The notes beneath the pieces are model-generated. The model was given only the letters and a program-made list of their open reading frames with translations. It was not told the DNA's origin and made no database searches. A DNA stretch of 37,321 bases from an uncultured Rhodospirillales bacterium (lineage in GTDB: Bacteria > Pseudomonadota > Alphaproteobacteria > Rhodospirillales > JABHCV01), in the NCBI GenBank assembly GCA_938092065.1, contig CALKND010000008.1:1-37321 (forward strand). The letters are read 5' to 3'. The first letter of the stretch is position 1. Each line of letters begins with the position of its first letter. A program made the translations under genes and the position numbers. Shown in pieces: positions 1 to 7,851 of the stretch.

Positions 1-2
1 TA

Positions 3-65
3 GACATATCTTTTTCTGAAGTTTTTGAAGCACTAGGTTGGAAGGATTATTTTGATTTCGTTTAG
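3..65 (+). CDS. 3' end of an unidentified protein (partial)
   Basis: The plus strand is open from the window edge to a TAG at 63-65 and reads as 20 codons ending in LGWKDYFDFV. It runs towards the minus-strand gene that follows, with which it would be convergent. The residue mix is plausible for a folded C-terminus, but 20 codons are too few to name a family and a chance open frame is possible. Low confidence. Confidence 0.25.
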   Translation, partial: DISFSEVFEALGWKDYFDFV

Positions 66-95
66 TTGGTATATAAAGGTAACTAGCCTAACCAA

Positions 96-380
96 TTAAA
101 CGTCTTTCACTTCCCTAACATACCACTCACCATATGTCAGTTCATATGGTTTATTGATTCTCTCTTCTCTTATTCTTCTTTTCTTTAATATTGAAAACAC
201 ATGGTTATGCTTAAACTCATGTCCTCTTGGAGTTTTGTAACCATTCTTATTCATCCAACGACTTACACGTTTGTAACCCAAACCAGAGGCACGCAGTTCA
301 GTTATCTTGCGATACAGAAAGTCTTGATATTCAGATAACGGTGACATGAGAAGATTACTGGTTCTAACATTGAGGTTCAC
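96..380 (-). CDS. Small orphan protein resembling a recombinase DNA-binding segment
   Basis: A 94-residue basic protein. Residues about 30-75 contain GLGYKRVSRWMNKNGYKTPRG followed by a segment rich in Lys and Arg (ILKKRRIREERI). This resembles the 'recombinase' region of large serine recombinases, where a helix-turn-helix-like unit reads 'sy..Ia..LN..G..TprG..w....v..il.n..y'. No resolvase catalytic domain (the N-terminal serine domain) is present, so it is either a stand-alone DNA-binding protein or a remnant. The given start is a GTG at 378-380; an internal ATG at 345-347 is an alternative. No clear Shine-Dalgarno lies before either. The frame also stays open upstream into the end of glmS. 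It begins about 40 bases downstream of glmS on the same strand. Function unknown; the DNA-binding reading is inference. Confidence 0.55.
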   Translation of the reverse strand: MNLNVRTSNLLMSPLSEYQDFLYRKITELRASGLGYKRVSRWMNKNGYKTPRGHEFKHNHVFSILKKRRIREERINKPYELTYGEWYVREVKDV

Positions 381-421
381 GCACCATAGATGCTTAACCT
401 TGAAAGTACGTCTTTTTAGAA

Positions 422-2245
422 CTACTCCACGGTTACACTTTTAGCTAAGTTTCTAGGTTGATCCACATCTGTGCCTTTTAAAACTGCCGTATGATATGCC
501 AGCAACTGAACTGGAATGGCGTAGAGTATTGGAGCGACAAAAGCGTTTACAACAGGCAGTGCGACCGTCGCGGCCGCAAGTTTTCCAAGTACTTTCACAC
601 CTTCGGTATCGCTCATGAAAATAACCCGACCACCTCGTGCGATAACCTCCTGCATGTTGGAAGCCGTTTTTTCAAATAAATTGTCTTTTGGGGCGATAAC
701 AATGACAGGTACTCCGTCATTAATCAGGGCTATGGGCCCGTGCTTCATCTCCCCAGCTGCATACCCTTCCGCATGAATGTAGGAGATTTCTTTCAGTTTC
801 AAAGCTCCTTCAAGGGCGATGGGATAACTTACCCCCCGTCCCAGGTAAAGAACATCGTGGGCCTCTGCAATTTCATAAGACAGTTCTTTTAAGCGCTCGT
901 CATGATTAAGGACTTCCGCCGCCCGTGCGGGAACTTCCGTCAATGCATTGGCAAGCTTAGCCTCTATTTCGTGGCTTATATTTCCAAGGGCGCGGCCCAA
1001 AGCCAAAGTTAGACAGGCCAGAACTGTCAATTGGGTGGTAAAGGCCTTGGTCGAAGCGACGCCCACTTCAGGCCCTGCGTAGGTTTGCAACACAGCATCT
1101 GATTCTCGCGCAATGGTACTTTCAGGAACATTGACGATGGAGAGAATTTTTTGATTTTGTGTGCGGGCATAACGAAGCGCGGCAAGAGTATCTAGGGTTT
1201 CCCCCGATTGCGATATAAACAGAGCAAGACCCTCTTCAGGCATAGAGGCGGCCCGATAACGAAATTCGGAAGCCACATCAACCTCAACAGGAACACGGAC
1301 AAGGCCTTCGATCCAGTATTTAGCAACCAAAGCGGCGTAAAACGAGGTGCCGCAAGCGATGATTGTCACCTTGCCTACTCTCGCAAGATCAATACCTATG
1401 CCACCCAATGAGACCTCTTGGGTAGTTGGATTAATGTATGAATGCAATGTGTCACCGATTGCTTGCGGCTGCTCATAGATTTCCTTGAGCATAAAATGAC
1501 GATAGCCACCCTTGCCGACGGTCTCACCTGACAACTCTGTCAGGTGCACAGGGCGGTCTATTTCCTGATCTTCCTCGCCAAAAAGTGTTGCGCCTGAACT
1601 GGTAATCTTGGCCCAGTCGCCATCTTCCAAATAGATAATTTTCTTGGTGAGTTGAGCTAGGGCGAGCGCATCAGAACCCAAAAACATTTCTCCATCGCCA
1701 ACTCCAATAGCGAGGGGCGTACCACGCCGTGCCGCAATCATTAAATCTGGCTCACCACTAAACAAGACACCGAGTGCAAAAGCGCCACGAAGGCGCCTAA
1801 ATGCCTTTGCCGATGCATCGCACGGATTGTCCCCAGCATTAAGATAGGCAGTAATCAAATGGGCAATGACTTCCGTATCAGTTTCAGAAACCAGAACCGC
1901 GCCACCAGCCATGACCTCGTCTTTCAACTCCTGAAAGTTCTCAATGATGCCATTGTGCACAACAACCACCTGATCAGTAGCATGGGGATGGGCGTTTTTT
2001 TCATTAGGCACACCGTGAGTTGCCCAGCGTGTGTGACCAAGACCAGTAGTGCCCTTAAGCGGATCTTTCTTCAGTCGCTTCTCAAGATTTATCAGCTTGC
2101 CTTCAGAGCGCCGGCGCTCAATACCATGCTCAGTTAGCGTCGCTATCCCGGCTGAATCATAACCACGATACTCGAGGCGTTTCAGGCCATCCAGCAAAAG
2201 GGGTGCCGCAGCACCTTTTCCAATGACCCCGATAATTCCACACAT
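422..2245 (-). CDS. glmS: Glutamine--fructose-6-phosphate aminotransferase (isomerizing)
   Basis: Makes glucosamine-6-phosphate from fructose-6-phosphate and glutamine in the cytoplasm, the first committed step to UDP-GlcNAc for peptidoglycan and lipopolysaccharide. The 607-residue length is normal. After Met1 the N-terminus reads CGIIGVIG, so Cys2 is the N-terminal nucleophile of a class II glutamine amidotransferase; the HTRWATHG and HNGIIEN motifs follow (about residues 72-100). Two SIS sugar-isomerase domains occupy the C-terminal half, with CGTSFYA, SQSGET and GRGVSYPIALEGALKLKEISYIHAE-type segments, and the protein ends in DQPRNLAKSVTVE as expected. The ATG shares one base with the glmU stop (TAATG), so the two are translationally coupled. 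No GlmS ribozyme-like leader can exist here because the upstream sequence is glmU coding sequence. Confidence 0.97.
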   Translation of the reverse strand: MCGIIGVIGKGAAAPLLLDGLKRLEYRGYDSAGIATLTEHGIERRRSEGKLINLEKRLKKDPLKGTTGLGHTRWATHGVPNEKNAHPHATDQVVVVHNGIIENFQELKDEVMAGGAVLVSETDTEVIAHLITAYLNAGDNPCDASAKAFRRLRGAFALGVLFSGEPDLMIAARRGTPLAIGVGDGEMFLGSDALALAQLTKKIIYLEDGDWAKITSSGATLFGEEDQEIDRPVHLTELSGETVGKGGYRHFMLKEIYEQPQAIGDTLHSYINPTTQEVSLGGIGIDLARVGKVTIIACGTSFYAALVAKYWIEGLVRVPVEVDVASEFRYRAASMPEEGLALFISQSGETLDTLAALRYARTQNQKILSIVNVPESTIARESDAVLQTYAGPEVGVASTKAFTTQLTVLACLTLALGRALGNISHEIEAKLANALTEVPARAAEVLNHDERLKELSYEIAEAHDVLYLGRGVSYPIALEGALKLKEISYIHAEGYAAGEMKHGPIALINDGVPVIVIAPKDNLFEKTASNMQEVIARGGRVIFMSDTEGVKVLGKLAAATVALPVVNAFVAPILYAIPVQLLAYHTAVLKGTDVDQPRNLAKSVTVE

Positions 2246-3600
2246 TATTTTTTCTTCTTCGTTTTTATAACTGCTTTAAGTTTACGTTTCTTTTTTGCCC
2301 AGCCATCAACCGACTTTTGTGGCGCACGGGTGACGCTCAAGGCATCCGCGTTAACATCCTTGGTTATGGTTGATCCGGCTCCAACAATGGCCCCATCGCC
2401 AATAGTGACAGGGGCGACGAGCGCCGTGTTGGAACCAACAAAAGCTCCCTTACCAATGATCGTTTGCGATTTTAGATAACCATCATAGTTACAGGTGATT
2501 GTACCAGCCCCAATATTAGCCCCCTCCCCAATCTGAGCATCACCAATGTAGCTCAAATGGGAGACCTTGGCTTCTGATTCGAGTAGAGCATTTTTAACTT
2601 CAACAAAATTGCCGACCTTGGCACCTTCACTAATTTTAGTTCCGGGCCTTAGCCTTGCAAACGGGCCTATACTGGCCTTGGACAGAATTTCCGTGCCTTC
2701 AATATGACAAAAAGCGTTGATCACTGCCCCGTCACCAACTGTGACACCAGGACCAAAAAATACATTGGGACCGATCAAGACATCCTTCCCAAGCTTAGTA
2801 TCCTGGCACAAGAACACGGTTGTTGGGTCCGTAAGGCTGACGCCACTTTCCATTGCTTGAAAACGCAGACGATCTTGCAATATTGCTTCAGCTTCGGCCA
2901 ATTCAATACGTGAATTGATCCCAATTAATTCATCTACATCACCATCAATCGCAACGCAGGCCCGCCCATCATTTCGTGCCAGTTTAATAATGTCAGTTAG
3001 GTAGTACTCCCCTTTCCTATTATCCTTGCCAACTCTATCAAGCAGACCCCACATAACCTTGCCGTCAATGGCCATGACGCCTGAATTGCAAAGCCCTATT
3101 TTCAGTTGCTCATTAGTGGCATCTTTAGCCTCAACAATTGCTTCAAGGACACCATCCTCACCCAAAAAAAGACGCCCATAGTTGCTGGGATCATCTGGTG
3201 TAAATCCCAACACGACAACAGCTGGATCCAGCAAAGAGGCACGGGCATTTAGCATGGCCTCAAGGGTTTCCAATGTAATCAGGGGTGTATCCCCATAGAG
3301 GACCAAAACGTTCCCCTCAAAATCAGCAATGAAATCACGCGCTGCGAGAACCGCGTGGGCAGTACCCAGTCGTTCGGACTGAACCGCAGTCGGGAAAGGC
3401 GAGACCGCTTCAGAAACGTCATTCATGTACTCACCAACAACAACCGTGACCTCGTCTGGGTTGAGCCCGTCAACAGTTTCCATTAGATGATTGATCATTG
3501 GACGACCAGCAAGAGGATGTAACACCTTTGACAGTTTTGACTTCATTCGGGTGCCAAGTCCGGCTGCAAGCACGATTACGGCTATTTTTGAAGTAGTCAT
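2245..3600 (-). CDS. glmU: Bifunctional UDP-GlcNAc pyrophosphorylase / glucosamine-1-phosphate acetyltransferase
   Basis: Catalyses the last two steps to UDP-GlcNAc: acetylation of glucosamine-1-phosphate, then uridylylation. The 451-residue protein has an N-terminal nucleotidyltransferase domain with the LAAGLGTRM signature (residues 11-19) followed by the K of SKVLHPLAG, and YGDTPL further on. From about residue 250 a left-handed beta-helix of hexapeptide repeats ends in the acetyl-CoA region (ANIGAGTITCNYDG, FVGSNTALVAPV). The last 20 residues are unusually lysine-rich (KKKRKLKAVIKTKKKK), longer and more basic than I would expect for the family. It is first in a glmU-glmS operon and divergent from the gph-like gene, so the promoter should lie in 3601-3707. 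Confidence 0.96.
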   Translation of the reverse strand: MTTSKIAVIVLAAGLGTRMKSKLSKVLHPLAGRPMINHLMETVDGLNPDEVTVVVGEYMNDVSEAVSPFPTAVQSERLGTAHAVLAARDFIADFEGNVLVLYGDTPLITLETLEAMLNARASLLDPAVVVLGFTPDDPSNYGRLFLGEDGVLEAIVEAKDATNEQLKIGLCNSGVMAIDGKVMWGLLDRVGKDNRKGEYYLTDIIKLARNDGRACVAIDGDVDELIGINSRIELAEAEAILQDRLRFQAMESGVSLTDPTTVFLCQDTKLGKDVLIGPNVFFGPGVTVGDGAVINAFCHIEGTEILSKASIGPFARLRPGTKISEGAKVGNFVEVKNALLESEAKVSHLSYIGDAQIGEGANIGAGTITCNYDGYLKSQTIIGKGAFVGSNTALVAPVTIGDGAIVGAGSTITKDVNADALSVTRAPQKSVDGWAKKKRKLKAVIKTKKKK

Positions 3601-3695
3601 AAGTATTGATTTACCCTAAAAAAGCTTTTCCATATCAGGAGAATCTGTGAGGAACTTGCCACATGGGGTGAAGCCCGCCAAGTCAAAGATTGTTA

Positions 3696-3700
3696 CGGAG
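3696..3700 (+). promoter_or_regulatory. Shine-Dalgarno that fixes the gph start
   Basis: CGGAG lies 7 bases before the ATG at 3708. It decides for that ATG over the in-frame TTG at 3690, which would place the ribosome site inside the coding sequence. Confidence 0.6.
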
Positions 3701-3707
3701 TTTTGCA

Positions 3708-4397
3708 ATGATTAGCCAACCCTTAATCAAGGCCGTCCTGTTCGACCTAGACGGCACCCTAATTGATAGTGCCCCCGATCTTCACGTGGCTGCCAATAAA
3801 CTGCTCAAAGAGGAAAATCTTCATACCATCTCCCTCGAACAAATCATCAGCATGATTGGCGATGGTGTCCCAAAAATCGTTGAGCGCGCTTTTGCGGCAA
3901 CAGGATACATCATGAATGAAGGTGAACTGGGTGGCTTTGTTAAACGCTATTTGGCATTCTATGAACCCCACGCTGCCAATCTGACTTTTCCTTTTCCTGG
4001 GGGAGTTGAATGCCTGAAGCGTCTGCGCCTTAAGGGCTATGAATTGGCCATATGTACAAACAAACCCTTTAACGCAACCCAGAGGATACTTAGTGGGCTT
4101 GGTTTAACAGGTTTGTTTTCAGCGGTTATTGGTGGCGATACCCTGCCCGGCATCAAAAAACCGGACCCACACCATTTACTGGCCGCTCTGGAAATTATGA
4201 AAATATCACCAAAGAATGCGATCATGATAGGCGACCATGCCAACGACGTAAAAGCTGGCCGGGCTGCCGGAATACCAGTGATCATATGCCGCTTTGGCTA
4301 CACTAACGGTCCTGCAGAAAACCTTGAAGGTGATCTGGTGATTGACCACTTTGACGAGCTACCGGACGCTTTCTTCAGACTTAGCTATGTTTATTAA
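3708..4397 (+). CDS. gph: Phosphoglycolate phosphatase-like HAD hydrolase
   Basis: A 229-residue haloacid-dehalogenase-superfamily phosphatase. Motif I is FDLDGTLIDSAPDL near the N-terminus, with the nucleophile Asp and the acid/base Asp both present. Motif II is ICTNKP, the lysine region is IKKPDPHHL, and motif III is MIGDHANDVKAGRAAG. The 'SAPDL' extension and the overall length match Gph, which removes 2-phosphoglycolate arising from DNA repair or oxygenase activity. The cap region would fit other small phosphorylated substrates, so the exact substrate is inferred. It is divergent from glmU and convergent with prmA. The ATG at 3708 is preferred because it has a Shine-Dalgarno. Confidence 0.85.
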   Translation: MISQPLIKAVLFDLDGTLIDSAPDLHVAANKLLKEENLHTISLEQIISMIGDGVPKIVERAFAATGYIMNEGELGGFVKRYLAFYEPHAANLTFPFPGGVECLKRLRLKGYELAICTNKPFNATQRILSGLGLTGLFSAVIGGDTLPGIKKPDPHHLLAALEIMKISPKNAIMIGDHANDVKAGRAAGIPVIICRFGYTNGPAENLEGDLVIDHFDELPDAFFRLSYVY

Positions 4398-4507
4398 CCA
4401 AAAAGTGATGGCCTTATGGGCTGATTTTCGTAAATCAATAAGGGGGGTTATCTCCGCGGGCAAGCGCTCGTTTAGCATCAACTTCAGAAGATGCGTTTGG
4501 GAATAGT

Positions 4508-5401
4508 TTAACGCTTTAAAACTAAGGTGCACCAACCTTGGATGTGATAAGAGCGCACTAAGCGGAACCTGTGAGCATAATAAGCCGCGTAAACACGGTT
4601 AGCGTCGTGATCAAGAAAGCCTGCAAGAACCGCGACACAACCGCCCATATAAGTATTTCTTGATATCCGGCTCATATTTTTTGCCATTTGGCGTAATGGA
4701 TTCGCCAAGATATTAGAAACGATAAAGTCATATGGCGCAGCTTTATTGACTTTCGGCGAGCAATAAGCATTTGATCGACTGGCACGTGCCAATGGCGCGA
4801 CACCGTTACGACGGATGTTTTCATTTGCCACTAAAACCGCATTAACATCCACATCGAATGCTTGCACAGGAACTCTCCAAGCTTTGGCAAGGGCTATTGA
4901 AAGAATGCCAGAACCGCAACCCATGTCTATAGGCTTCTTAAACTTTTGCTTCCCTGCCAAATCACTTATGGCAAGAAGGCAGCCCATGGTCGTCGCATGG
5001 TTGCCAGAACCGAAGGCCCGGCCAGGATTAAGTTGAATAGGGATGATCCCAACTGGTAATGGTTCAAGATAATGAGAGCCATAAATAAAAAACCGTCCCG
5101 CATTAGTAGGTGAAAGCAAACTCAGGCTATTGGCAACCCAGTCGCGTGGCGCAACGGGGGCTATCACAATTTCAGGAACAGTAATAAAAAATACACCCGC
5201 AACTACACCTAAAGCGGTAGTCAGTGTGGTCGCATCAGGCTTATTTTGACACAACCCCTCGACCCGCCATTCTCCTTTAATGTCAGTTTCAAACCACACA
5301 ATAGCTTCACAGAAAGGGTTTAACGCCTCTTCAAAAGCGTTGACGCTGTCATTTGTCACAAAAATGACAATGCGCCAAAGGTCAGCAGTTTCAATCATCA
5401 T
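4508..5401 (-). CDS. prmA: Ribosomal protein L11 methyltransferase
   Basis: An S-adenosylmethionine-dependent methyltransferase expected to trimethylate ribosomal protein L11. It has 297 residues, close to the usual length. The family signature NPGRAFGSGNHATT lies at residues 125-138 (typical form DPGxAFGTGxHxTT), the SAM-binding motif DMGCGSGILSIALA follows from residue 159, and the substrate-loop motif SNILANPL occurs at about 228-236. The N-terminal ~100 residues (substrate-recognition domain) are more divergent. It starts about 54 bases after uvrD ends on the same strand, so the two are probably cotranscribed. There are two ATGs in tandem at the start and no strong Shine-Dalgarno. Confidence 0.9.
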   Translation of the reverse strand: MMIETADLWRIVIFVTNDSVNAFEEALNPFCEAIVWFETDIKGEWRVEGLCQNKPDATTLTTALGVVAGVFFITVPEIVIAPVAPRDWVANSLSLLSPTNAGRFFIYGSHYLEPLPVGIIPIQLNPGRAFGSGNHATTMGCLLAISDLAGKQKFKKPIDMGCGSGILSIALAKAWRVPVQAFDVDVNAVLVANENIRRNGVAPLARASRSNAYCSPKVNKAAPYDFIVSNILANPLRQMAKNMSRISRNTYMGGCVAVLAGFLDHDANRVYAAYYAHRFRLVRSYHIQGWCTLVLKR

Positions 5402-5455
5402 TAAGACATGCAGCCGTCAGCAAAGCGACGTCAACCTTATTCGTGTTTTAAAGTA

Positions 5456-7729
5456 TTAGGCTCTCTCCACAAATCCAGTCATTACTCTCTTGTTTCCAGC
5501 TTTCTCAAAAGAAATTTCCAATTTATCGCCATCAATGCTCAGTATCATTCCGTAACCAAATTTCTGATGAAATATCCGCTGACCAGGCTGAAATTCAACA
5601 AGATCGAGATCTTTTGCTGTGGCCACAGATTTCTGCCAACTAGGAAATTCTTTAAAACTATTATGCCTAAGGTGGCGCTTATTTTGGCTATCAGAAAAGT
5701 CTGAGGTCACTCCTAAACCTCCTGACATTCCTCCCGTGCCATAAAGCCCTTGACTGGCTAGTTGTTCGACGTTTCCCGGTGGCAGTTCATCGATAAAGCG
5801 AGATGGAATTGCTGATTGCCAGTTGCCGTAAACCCTGCGATGAGCAGCAAAGCTTATCATGACCCTTTTTCGCGCCCGGGTCAGCCCTACATAGGCTAGG
5901 CGACGCTCTTCCTCTAGGGCAGAGGTCCCACCTTCATCCATGGCGCGTTGATGGGGGAATAGACCTTCTTCCCATCCTGGAAGAAAAACCATATCAAACT
6001 CCAATCCCTTAGCTCCGTGCAACGTCATCAAGGTAACTTTGTCTTCTGAAGCGGCCTCCTCGTTGTCCATGACCAGTGAAACGTGCTCGAGGAAGCCTTG
6101 CAGGCTTTCAAAACCTTCCATAGCACTTAAAAACTCTTTCAGATTTTCCAGACGACCAGGAGCTTCCGGTGCCTTGCTCATTTTCCACATGGATGAATAA
6201 CCTGATTCATCGAGAATTTGACGCGCAAGGTCCACATGGTCAACTTCACTAGCCAGCACACGCCAGCGGCCAAAATCGTTTAGCAGGTCGCGTAAGGTCG
6301 TGCGCGCCCTGGCCCCCAACTCGTTGGTTTCCAGCAAGCGGTTCACCGCCACAACCATGGGTATCCGTTCCGCCCTTGCAAAAATATTAATAGTCTGAAT
6401 TGTGACATTTCCCAAGCCACGCTTCGGCGTGTTGACGATACGCTCGAAGGCCAAATCATCGTCCGGTTGTGAGATCACCCGCAGGTAGGCAATGGCATCG
6501 CGAATTTCCAAACGCTCATAAAAACGTGCGCCACCGACAATCCGGTAGGGCAAGCCCAAAGCAATTAGACGTTCTTCAAACTCTCGTGTCTGGAACCCAG
6601 CTCTGACCAGCACCGCCATTTCATTCAGGCTGTGACCATTACTTTGCTGAGCCTCAATTTCATCACCAACAATACGGGCCTCCTCGACACCGTCCCAGAC
6701 ACCACGCACTGCAACCCTCTCACCTTCTTTCAGTTCCGTCCAAAGCGTTTTGCCCAGTCGCCCTTCGTTCTTTGATATTAAGCCTGACGCGGCTCCAAGG
6801 ATATGGTGGGTGGAACGATAATTGCGCTCAAGTCGGACAACTTTGGCGCCAGGAAAATCATTTTCAAAGCGCAGGATGTTGCCAACCTCCGCTCCACGCC
6901 AAGAATATATCGACTGATCATCATCGCCAACACAACAAATATTTTTGTGCCCCTGAGCCAACATTCGAAGCCACAAATACTGAGCTACATTAGTATCTTG
7001 ATATTCGTCGACAAGGATATAGCAAAACTTGCGCTGGTATTCTAAGAGCACGTTGGGTTGCAACTTGAACAGCTCCAAGCACAGTAATAAGAGATCTCCA
7101 AAATCTGCCGCATTCAAAAGTGCCAAGCGCTCCTGATAATCTTTATAAATGAGCACGGCCTTACCATCAGCGGCATCGCTGCCCTCTGCATCGCTAACTG
7201 CATTAGGCATCAGACCACGATCTTTCCAGCGCTGTATAACTCCAGAAATAACTCGTGGAGGCCAACGCTTTTCATCAATATTATGAACTTCAGTCAATTG
7301 TTTGAGCAGGCGCACCTGATCATCCTGATCAATAATGGTAAAATTTGATTTCAAACCAACAGCTTCAGCGTTTCTGCGCAAAATACGCGCCCCAAGCGCA
7401 TGGAAAGTGCCTACCCACCAGCCGTCCGTATCACGATTAAGTAATCCCCCAACTCGGCTTTGCATTTCACGTGCCGCCTTATTTGTAAAGGTAACCGCCA
7501 ACATCTCCCACGGGTTTGCCTTTCCTTGTAACAAAATGTGCGCAAGGCGCGTGGTTAGTGCCCGGGTTTTGCCAGTCCCAGCCCCAGCCAAGACAAGCAC
7601 CGGGCCATCTGAGGCCTCAACAGCCTCGCACTGACTCTTGTTCAGACCATCTAAATAGGCTGGCTCAACAGAAGCAGAACTCTTATTTTGAAAAAAAGGT
7701 TCGCTGGCAATGTCAAAAGGATCAGACAT
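5456..7729 (-). CDS. uvrD: ATP-dependent DNA helicase UvrD/PcrA
   Basis: A superfamily 1A 3'-5' helicase used in nucleotide-excision and mismatch repair and in clearing RecA or stalled polymerase. At 757 residues it is full length. Visible motifs are the Q-motif region (LNKSQCEAVEA), Walker A AGAGTGKT (residues 49-56), motif Ia AVTFTNKAAREM, motif II LVDEYQDTN, motif III GDDDQSIYSWRGA, motif IV LERNYRS, motif V TLHGAKGLEFDMVFLPG with EGLFPH, and motif VI EEERRLAYVGLTRA. The C-terminal ~45 residues (HQKFGYGMILSIDG) are the Tudor-like domain of PcrA/UvrD that contacts RNA polymerase. It sits upstream of prmA on the same strand. No clear Shine-Dalgarno precedes the ATG, and TATAAC lies only about 10 bases upstream. 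Confidence 0.96.
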   Translation of the reverse strand: MSDPFDIASEPFFQNKSSASVEPAYLDGLNKSQCEAVEASDGPVLVLAGAGTGKTRALTTRLAHILLQGKANPWEMLAVTFTNKAAREMQSRVGGLLNRDTDGWWVGTFHALGARILRRNAEAVGLKSNFTIIDQDDQVRLLKQLTEVHNIDEKRWPPRVISGVIQRWKDRGLMPNAVSDAEGSDAADGKAVLIYKDYQERLALLNAADFGDLLLLCLELFKLQPNVLLEYQRKFCYILVDEYQDTNVAQYLWLRMLAQGHKNICCVGDDDQSIYSWRGAEVGNILRFENDFPGAKVVRLERNYRSTHHILGAASGLISKNEGRLGKTLWTELKEGERVAVRGVWDGVEEARIVGDEIEAQQSNGHSLNEMAVLVRAGFQTREFEERLIALGLPYRIVGGARFYERLEIRDAIAYLRVISQPDDDLAFERIVNTPKRGLGNVTIQTINIFARAERIPMVVAVNRLLETNELGARARTTLRDLLNDFGRWRVLASEVDHVDLARQILDESGYSSMWKMSKAPEAPGRLENLKEFLSAMEGFESLQGFLEHVSLVMDNEEAASEDKVTLMTLHGAKGLEFDMVFLPGWEEGLFPHQRAMDEGGTSALEEERRLAYVGLTRARKRVMISFAAHRRVYGNWQSAIPSRFIDELPPGNVEQLASQGLYGTGGMSGGLGVTSDFSDSQNKRHLRHNSFKEFPSWQKSVATAKDLDLVEFQPGQRIFHQKFGYGMILSIDGDKLEISFEKAGNKRVMTGFVERA

Positions 7730-7851
7730 CCAAGTTATATAGCGCGAGAGTCATAGGAATAGAAGACGGATAGTTCCATAATTTCTGTCAAAATTGCAAT
7801 TAACTCCTTTAATTTTATTCTAATTATAAGACCATAATGTTGCTGACTAAC

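Noticed and set aside
4442-4507. Minus-strand peptide continuing past the prmA stop in another frame (FPNASSEVDAKRALARGDNPPY, 21-odd codons).
   Set aside because: It looks protein-like, but it begins right after a stop and has no start codon or ribosome site. It could be a degraded remnant; too short to call.
7730-7770. Possible leaderless start of uvrD (TATAAC about 10 bases before the ATG).
   Set aside because: No matching -35 box at the right distance; noted only.
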